Source: an uncultured Lachnospiraceae bacterium
GTDB taxonomy: Bacteria; Bacillota; Clostridia; Lachnospirales; Lachnospiraceae
NCBI GenBank assembly: GCA_902803745.1
Contig: CADCRB010000001.1
Coordinates: 1 to 9,630, forward strand
Direction of reading: 5' to 3'
Length of the DNA stretch: 9,630 bases
Below the pieces are notes generated by a model, which did not search any database, was not told where the DNA came from, and saw nothing but the letters and a program-made list of their open reading frames with translations. The position numbers were made by a program, and so were the translations under genes. Below are positions 5,270 to 9,630 of the stretch, one piece after another. Position 1 is the first letter of the stretch, and every line of letters begins with the position of its first letter.

Positions 5270-7771
5270 CTACAGTGCATCATCATCCAGCCAGGTGTCG
5301 GCTGCCGCTGCGGTTGCCCTTCTGTCGGCGGCTATTTCGTCGTTCACTTTCTGCTGGTATCTCTGTAGAAGATGAGATGCTGTCTTGTCCTCATCTTCCT
5401 TAAACATGTCGGATAACTTTTCTTCGTTGAATACATCATCCATTTTTGTTTTTGTGACCGATTTCATGTTAGAAATAAAATCGTCATAGGTGATCGCGAA
5501 TTGTCCGCAGGTTTCACCTACGCTTGATGAAAGAAAGCTTATTTTCCTTCCGTGCTTCATATATGAGTTTCCCTTTTCATCATAGCGAAGAGACATATTT
5601 GCATAGGGATTTCTCAGGATCACATATTTTATTCCGTTCTCTACTTTACCGCCGAGTACCGTGTATGCATGCCCGGCGTTCAGGGAATCTGCGGCATCCT
5701 CACCCGTAGCACAGTTAAACACCTCTCTGTTTTCCCGGGCATTCATGATCTCCTCAAAGAGATCCTTTGGGTTGTCTTCCCGAGTGTATTCTGTAGTGAA
5801 GGTGCCCTCGGTAATGATCTCTTTCCTTTTCTGTCCGGTAAGCCTGAACAGCCAGTTTCCTCCTTCGCCATACCAAAGGGTATTATAGCCTTGTTCGCCT
5901 TCCTTGCCCATGAATGCGGCGGCTTTCTCTATGAGCTGCATCCACAGCGCTCCGGATGACAGGATATCTCCGCCTGTAAAAAGCTTAGGTACTTCCTTCT
6001 TTACCCGGATATAAACAGGGATTGCAGGATGGTCTGAGGATCCTTCTTTAAAGAGACGTACAGTCACAGAGCCATCTCCGTTATCCCTTATCGCGTTCTT
6101 GAGGATAGAGGCATCAAGTCCGATCAGTCCGGTTGTGGAAGCTATCATATAGCAGTTCGAGACTTTACCCTGGCGGAGATCGTTCACAGTAGGCTCGTGA
6201 CAGAACAGAGGATCATCCGATACATTCACCCAGCTTCGCATGGTATCATTATTTATGATCGAGTTTCTTATTCCGCCCTTAAATCTCGTTGTGGTTTCCT
6301 CTACTGTAGTATTATTAATAAAATGGTCATCACGCATATCAGCAGGGATGTTTTCCCAGGCCGGTATAACAGTCGAACCCATGGTTAGCGAGCGCAGATG
6401 ATCCGAGATATTCTTTTGAGCATCAAGAATATTCTTATCAGTGTAGTGCCGTGCAACTTCATTAAGACTTGAAAGAGCTGCTTTCAGGAGGTTATTCTCT
6501 TTTTCATATCCGTCCGTATAATGTGAAGATGCTGCATATGAATTGACTGCCTGCACTGCTGCCAGGGCCGTCTGCCTGTCATCCTCGGGCAATCCGGCAA
6601 CTGCAGTCCCCAGCCTTCCGGCAAGGTCAAGGGTCTTGTTTTTGAATTCCATATTTCTCGAATCGGAGAGAGTATTCTTTGCGTCATCTTTGGTGACCTT
6701 ATATACTGCAGGATGTCCTGTTTCTCTTACAGTCAGTCCGCCTATAGTAAGCCGCATATCTCTGTCAAGGATCCGCTGCAGATCCTCATAGGTTTCTTTT
6801 GCCTGAAGCTCAGCTTCTGCAGTGTCCACGTTATTTTTCTTTAATTCAAGGATCTTCGCCTTCTGCTTTTCGAGAAGGAGCTGGCCTCTGAGCACCATGA
6901 CAGAGCGTTTTGCCAGGCTTATTGTCTCTATCTCATTTGCACCCGGTGTTTCGTCTATCTGCTTGTCTTTGCGTAGAAATTCATAATAATTCAGCCTGTC
7001 ATCCAGATTCAGTCTTGCCTGATCGAAATCTTCCTCGAGCTTTTTTATCCTCTTCAGGATCTCTTCCTCTGTCTCTTCCTGAGGCATATAATCAGGAGTC
7101 TTCTCCTCGTTCGTGATCGCAAGATACCGGCTGAGCTCCTGTTCCGACATGGAGACAGGTTCTTCATATTTCTTAAGGATAGATCCGTCAAGCTTAACAC
7201 GGTTTGATTCGAGATAGACCTGTACTCTTTTTTTGAAAAGCTCCATGACCTCTATCTGAGGATCTCCATCTTCTACCAGCCTGTCGTATCCTCTGATCAA
7301 AGCTGTATATTCGGCGAGATTCTTACGGATATTTGCGCCTGACATCATCGCAGGTGTGAAATGAAAAGTCTTTATCCTGTAGCGCATCATATCCTTATCG
7401 TATGTTTTTTCGGTTTTGTGATGTGCTTCATCCTCATTGTAGATGACCTGTTTTACTGTGTCATGGGCCTCCAGCGTATAAGCTGTCGCCCGGGATGTAA
7501 GGCTTTTCGCCTCATCGATCCTTTTATTTCGCTGTTTCTCTGCGGGGGTACTTGCCTTGAAGACCTTCTTGCCAAGTCTGGCAGTATCCTGTTTGTTCGA
7601 GCCGGGGATGAAGGTTTTATCATTTGAATAAGTGAGATCCGTGCGGTTTCTATAAAGATCTTCATGAAATAAAGATGCATTCTCCGTCTCAGTCAGAAAC
7701 TGATTAACGCTTTCTTTCTGTTGCGTTTTGATCGTCTGCTCGTCCAATGCTATCGAACTGTAGGTATCCAT
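5270..7771 (-). CDS. Calpain-family (peptidase C2) cysteine protease with long helical N-terminal region
   Basis: 833 residues, ATG at 7771 with AAAGGA 8 nt upstream. The calpain-like domain spans about 520-765. It shows DLRQGKVSNCYMIAS (oxyanion Q534, nucleophile C540), LWMQLIEKAAA (609-619, matching the calpain W..L.EKA segment), NAGHAYTVLGG (catalytic H701) and LRNPYAN (third triad residue N721). All catalytic residues are intact, so an active papain-fold endopeptidase is expected; calcium dependence cannot be judged. Residues 1-520 are polar and helical, with heptad-like coiled-coil stretches at about 232-265 and 284-340 and no recognised domain. The tail (770-833) is charged, ends in an alanine-rich helix and acidic residues, and could be a recognition segment. 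There is no signal peptide or membrane helix, so it acts in the cytosol or leaves by a non-Sec route. It is the first gene of the operon, so its partners are probably the four genes that follow. The protease call is firm; the biological role is unknown. Confidence 0.9.
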   Translation of the reverse strand: MDTYSSIALDEQTIKTQQKESVNQFLTETENASLFHEDLYRNRTDLTYSNDKTFIPGSNKQDTARLGKKVFKASTPAEKQRNKRIDEAKSLTSRATAYTLEAHDTVKQVIYNEDEAHHKTEKTYDKDMMRYRIKTFHFTPAMMSGANIRKNLAEYTALIRGYDRLVEDGDPQIEVMELFKKRVQVYLESNRVKLDGSILKKYEEPVSMSEQELSRYLAITNEEKTPDYMPQEETEEEILKRIKKLEEDFDQARLNLDDRLNYYEFLRKDKQIDETPGANEIETISLAKRSVMVLRGQLLLEKQKAKILELKKNNVDTAEAELQAKETYEDLQRILDRDMRLTIGGLTVRETGHPAVYKVTKDDAKNTLSDSRNMEFKNKTLDLAGRLGTAVAGLPEDDRQTALAAVQAVNSYAASSHYTDGYEKENNLLKAALSSLNEVARHYTDKNILDAQKNISDHLRSLTMGSTVIPAWENIPADMRDDHFINNTTVEETTTRFKGGIRNSIINNDTMRSWVNVSDDPLFCHEPTVNDLRQGKVSNCYMIASTTGLIGLDASILKNAIRDNGDGSVTVRLFKEGSSDHPAIPVYIRVKKEVPKLFTGGDILSSGALWMQLIEKAAAFMGKEGEQGYNTLWYGEGGNWLFRLTGQKRKEIITEGTFTTEYTREDNPKDLFEEIMNARENREVFNCATGEDAADSLNAGHAYTVLGGKVENGIKYVILRNPYANMSLRYDEKGNSYMKHGRKISFLSSSVGETCGQFAITYDDFISNMKSVTKTKMDDVFNEEKLSDMFKEDEDKTASHLLQRYQQKVNDEIAADRRATAAAADTWLDDDAL

Positions 7772-7822
7772 GTAGATTCCTTTCCGAGATGATACCGTTC
7801 ATCTACAACAAAAAGAGAATAT

Positions 7823-7853
7823 CCGGTACGATCGATCTACGCGAATATACCGG
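7823..7853. repeat. Inverted repeat in the calpain leader, possible operator
   Basis: CCGGTA (7823-7828) and TACCGG (7848-7853) are exact inverted copies with a 19-bp interior. The interior itself contains GATCGATC flanked by GTA (with one extra C) and TAC, a near-palindrome. Outside the arms, GAATAT precedes both CCGG blocks as a direct repeat. It lies inside the predicted 5' UTR of the calpain transcript, where a repressor or an RNA fold could act. Confidence 0.35.
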
Positions 7854-7879
7854 CAGTTAATCATTTCAGGTACTTGTTT

Positions 7880-7908
7880 ATGATACATAAAACCAGAATA
7901 AGTGTAAA
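7880..7908 (-). promoter_or_regulatory. Promoter of the calpain operon
   Basis: On the minus strand TTTACA (7908..7903) is followed after exactly 17 nt by TATCAT (7885..7880), a good sigma-A-type pair (five of six and five of six bases match the consensus). Transcription would start near 7873 and give a leader of about 100 nt to the calpain ATG. Confidence 0.5.
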
Positions 7909-7936
7909 GAAAATATCATGGTTATCACGAGGGTGG

Positions 7937-7948
7937 TGATGTACATCA
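7937..7948. promoter_or_regulatory. Perfect 12-bp palindrome between the divergent genes
   Basis: TGATGTACATCA is a perfect 12-bp palindrome about 30 bp upstream of the -35 of the calpain promoter and 88 bp before the acyltransferase start. It is preceded by ATCAC...GTGAT (7924-7940 region), which shares the half-site. It looks like a dimeric regulator site able to act on both divergent genes; no regulator is encoded in the window. Confidence 0.4.
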
Positions 7949-8035
7949 TAAAATATTGTAAAATGATTAAATACAATTGAAATACTGTCTCAGGCAGTAC
8001 AACGTTAATGCCCATGGAGATAGGGAGGGTATTGG

Positions 8036-9112
8036 ATGAGAAAACACTATTTGGACAACGTCCGCTGGATCACTGTTATCATAGTCGTGATCTATCATGT
8101 ATTCTACATGTATAACGCTGAGGGAGTGCCCGGCGGTTTGGGCAGGATCACAGATCTGCCTGTTCAGTATTACGATGCATTTCAGTATTTGGTCTATCCC
8201 TGGTTTATGCCAGTGCTATTCATTGTCTCGGGGATCAGCGCCAGATTATATCTGGATTCTCATTCGGACAAAGAGTTTATAAAATCAAGGACCTTAAAGC
8301 TACTGGTACCGTCAACTATCGGACTTTTCTTTTTTCAATTTCTACAGGGATATGTGAATATCTCTCTCAGCGGAGGCATTGAGGGCTTTGCATCGGCAGG
8401 AGTTCCTAAACCGGTTGTTTTTTTGATAATGGTTGTATCCGGAAGCGGCGTGCTTTGGTATATGCAGCTTCTGTGGGTTTACTGCGCTGTGCTTTTGCTG
8501 ATCAGAAAGATCGAAAAAGGTAAACTTCTGGAGGCAGGAGCTGGAACACCGCTTTGGACTATGGCACTTTTCATTCTTCCGATCTGGGGTGCGTCGCAGA
8601 TTCTGAACGTGCCTGTCGTTTCTGTTTACAGGATCGGGTTTTACTTCGTTTTCTTTATCCTTGGATATTATGTGTTCTCAAATGATAAAGTGATAGAAAG
8701 GCTTAAAAAGATCGCAGTCCCTTTGACAGCATTTGCCATAGTGTTGTGCGTTGTATTTACCGTTATGTATTTTGGCGAAAACTTCGCGGATAAGCCGGTC
8801 AACAGAGGCTTTCTGTTTGCGTTTGATGCGTATGTGGGTTCACTTGCCATGATTTCGGGAATGGCACGCTTCGGAGATCGTTCGAATACTTTTACGAAGT
8901 GGATGTCAGGTCACAGCTTCGGACTCTATGTATTCCATTATCTCGGTATATCTTCCGTCGCCTTGTTTATTGCAAAACCAAAGCTTTTACCGGCTCCTGC
9001 ATGCTATATCCTGAGTCTTATTGCAGGCTTCGTATTCGGCTATGGTCTGTATGCTATCATTTCCAGGATCCCATTTTTAAGATGGGCAGTACTGGGAATT
9101 AAGAAGGAATAA
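8036..9112 (+). CDS. Acyltransferase-3 family integral membrane protein
   Basis: 358 residues; the ATG at 8036 follows AGGGAGGG with a 6-nt spacer. The N-terminus MRKHYLDNVRWITVIIVVIYH has the family's D-N-x-R-x(10)-H pattern, with the likely catalytic H21 near the end of the first membrane helix. R85 in FIKSRTLKLLVP matches the second conserved basic loop. About ten hydrophobic segments follow (for example 55-72, 91-107, 126-156, 172-189, 198-213, 228-246, 265-276, 294-312 and 322-342), and HSFGLYVFHYLG (293-304) is the typical late motif. Such proteins move acyl groups, often acetyl, onto extracytoplasmic sugars of polysaccharide, peptidoglycan or secondary metabolites. The substrate is not predictable here, as no glycan gene is adjacent. 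It is transcribed divergently from the calpain operon; no clear -35/-10 pair is visible. Confidence 0.9.
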   Translation: MRKHYLDNVRWITVIIVVIYHVFYMYNAEGVPGGLGRITDLPVQYYDAFQYLVYPWFMPVLFIVSGISARLYLDSHSDKEFIKSRTLKLLVPSTIGLFFFQFLQGYVNISLSGGIEGFASAGVPKPVVFLIMVVSGSGVLWYMQLLWVYCAVLLLIRKIEKGKLLEAGAGTPLWTMALFILPIWGASQILNVPVVSVYRIGFYFVFFILGYYVFSNDKVIERLKKIAVPLTAFAIVLCVVFTVMYFGENFADKPVNRGFLFAFDAYVGSLAMISGMARFGDRSNTFTKWMSGHSFGLYVFHYLGISSVALFIAKPKLLPAPACYILSLIAGFVFGYGLYAIISRIPFLRWAVLGIKKE

Positions 9113-9119
9113 TAAATAC

Positions 9120-9269
9120 TTTGCCGAAGGCGGTGCTACTGTTGTCATTGACGGCAAGCTCTGCACTATAACCATTCCTGCAGGCTCGGACGTTGCTTCC
9201 TGCGTATCGGCAGACGGAAGCATAAGTGTTTCTGCCCTTGTAGAGAAGTTCGGTTCTAAGGCGGTCTGA
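9120..9269 (+). pseudogene. C-terminal gene remnant without a start
   Basis: An open frame of 49 codons ending in TGA at 9267-9269 translates to a protein-like tail (FAEGGATVVIDGKLCTITIP... to ...SALVEKFGSKAV) with alternating beta-strand patterns like those of surface or adhesion-type domains. It begins directly after the acyltransferase stop, with no ATG, GTG or TTG in frame near a ribosome binding site. It is followed by a terminator (9308-9340), as a true gene end would be. It therefore looks like the 3' end of a deleted gene, joined to the acyltransferase by a deletion or insertion. The family is not recognised. Confidence 0.5.
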
Positions 9270-9307
9270 CGGTCTGTATAAATAAAAGAGATACATAGAT
9301 GATATAT

Positions 9308-9340
9308 GCGCCATCTGGGATTAAAACAGGTGGCGCTTTT
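9308..9340 (+). terminator. Intrinsic terminator after the acyltransferase and gene remnant
   Basis: GCGCCATCTG (9308-9317) pairs with CAGGTGGCGC (9327-9336) over 10 bp with one G-T wobble. The loop is 9 nt and four T follow. It ends any transcript from the acyltransferase gene through the remnant. Confidence 0.75.
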
Positions 9341-9396
9341 GCATGATGAACTAACAGTTCAGTGAAAGGGGCCTGTGTTGTGGACGTAGCTTTGAT

Positions 9397-9415
9397 GCGG
9401 GTGTGAGACACCTGC
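9397..9415. repeat. Short hairpin in an otherwise featureless spacer
   Basis: GCGGGTGT and ACACCTGC form an 8-bp stem (one wobble pair) with a GAG loop. No T-run follows, so it is not a terminator. I see nothing else in 9341-9451; the minus-strand open frame that crosses this region runs through the terminator stem and has no ribosome binding site. Confidence 0.3.
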
Positions 9416-9451
9416 TTACCATCCAGGATTAATTCCATATCTGTATATAAC

Positions 9452-9482
9452 AAAAGATCAGACCACTAGGGTCTGATCTTTT
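9452..9482. terminator. Strong symmetrical terminator hairpin
   Basis: A perfect 13-bp stem (AAAAGATCAGACC with GGTCTGATCTTTT) and a 5-nt loop ACTAG. A-run and T-run lie at opposite ends of the stem, so it can stop transcripts from both sides. On the minus strand it stands 6 nt after the tRNA-like 3' end at 9489-9507, the usual place of a tRNA gene terminator. Confidence 0.85.
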
Positions 9483-9488
9483 ATCATA

Positions 9489-9507
9489 GCGAGAGGGGGA
9501 CTTGAAC
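9489..9507 (-). other. tRNA 3'-end-like fragment, possible attachment-site remnant
   Basis: On the minus strand GTTCAAGTCCCCCTCTCGC reads like the T-loop (TTCAAGT), the 3' strand of the T-stem and most of the acceptor stem of a tRNA, closest by eye to bacterial tRNA-Leu. The bases 5' of it (9508 onward) do not supply the pairing T-stem or any further cloverleaf, so no complete tRNA is present. A terminator follows on the same strand. Integrases often use exactly this piece of a tRNA as the att core, so this may be one end of an integrated element. The match is short and one base is out of register with a standard acceptor stem. Confidence 0.35.
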
Positions 9508-9630
9508 AAAAGCAACCCTCATAAACACAGCAAAATCAAGGAGTTTCTGATATCGTTATTTTTATGTACGCAAAAAGTATTCAATATAATACATACCTAA
9601 AACAGTATATCACCATTACAGATTTTTAGA
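9508..9630. other. AT-rich right end without a recognisable gene
   Basis: I see no open frame with a ribosome binding site on either strand up to the window edge. An integrase or more of the tRNA could lie beyond it. Confidence 0.3.

Noticed and set aside
5524..5959. Several plus-strand open frames inside the calpain gene
   Set aside because: They are antisense shadows of a long, domain-supported gene and have no ribosome binding sites.
9256..9453. Minus-strand 65-codon open frame near the right end
   Set aside because: It runs through the stem of the 9308-9340 terminator, has no ribosome binding site, and overlaps the plus-strand gene remnant.
1..9630. CRISPR array, insertion sequence or rRNA
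   Set aside because: I found no regularly spaced repeats, transposase-like protein or rRNA-like stretch on either strand.

Overview
The window looks like a chromosomal accessory region of an anaerobic, moderate-GC Firmicute, most likely a Lachnospiraceae member of the Butyrivibrio/Pseudobutyrivibrio type. This is inferred from strong AGGAGG ribosome binding sites, TATAAT-type promoters, codon use and protein style. No taxonomic marker gene is present, so the assignment is tentative.

Left end (1-900): the 5' end of an unidentified acidic minus-strand gene (1-89) with its own promoter. It is followed by about 450 bp of control region and an 87-residue orphan double-glycine leader peptide on the plus strand (547-810), which ends in a very clear intrinsic terminator (860-891).

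Centre (941-7771): six minus-strand genes, read right to left. They are a large calpain-family (C2) cysteine protease with an intact Cys-His-Asn triad behind a long helical N-terminal region; two related tandem-GNAT-like proteins; a 238-residue helical protein of unknown function whose start overlaps the preceding gene; a 196-residue protein that may be a degenerate GHKL (RsbW-like) ATPase fold; and a membrane-anchored linear-amide C-N hydrolase of the choloylglycine hydrolase/acyltransferase NTN superfamily. The first five are tightly packed (spacers of 53, 26, -16 and 53 bp) and probably form one operon driven by a promoter near 7880-7908. The hydrolase has an additional extended -10 promoter of its own. 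The five-gene calpain/GNAT/GNAT/unknown/GHKL-like cassette is the best candidate for an undescribed system: a protease with two putative acetyltransferases and a possible partner-switch protein. How the genes work together is inference.

Right side (7772-9630): a 264-bp divergent control region with a perfect 12-bp palindrome and a second inverted repeat, then an integral-membrane acyltransferase-3 family protein (8036-9112). Immediately after it lies a start-less 49-codon tail of another protein (a gene remnant), then a terminator. Further on is a second strong hairpin terminator beside a 19-bp piece resembling the T-loop/acceptor 3' end of a tRNA on the minus strand without the rest of a tRNA, which is what an integration (att) scar would look like. 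Together with the remnant, this suggests the right end is a site of past insertion and deletion.
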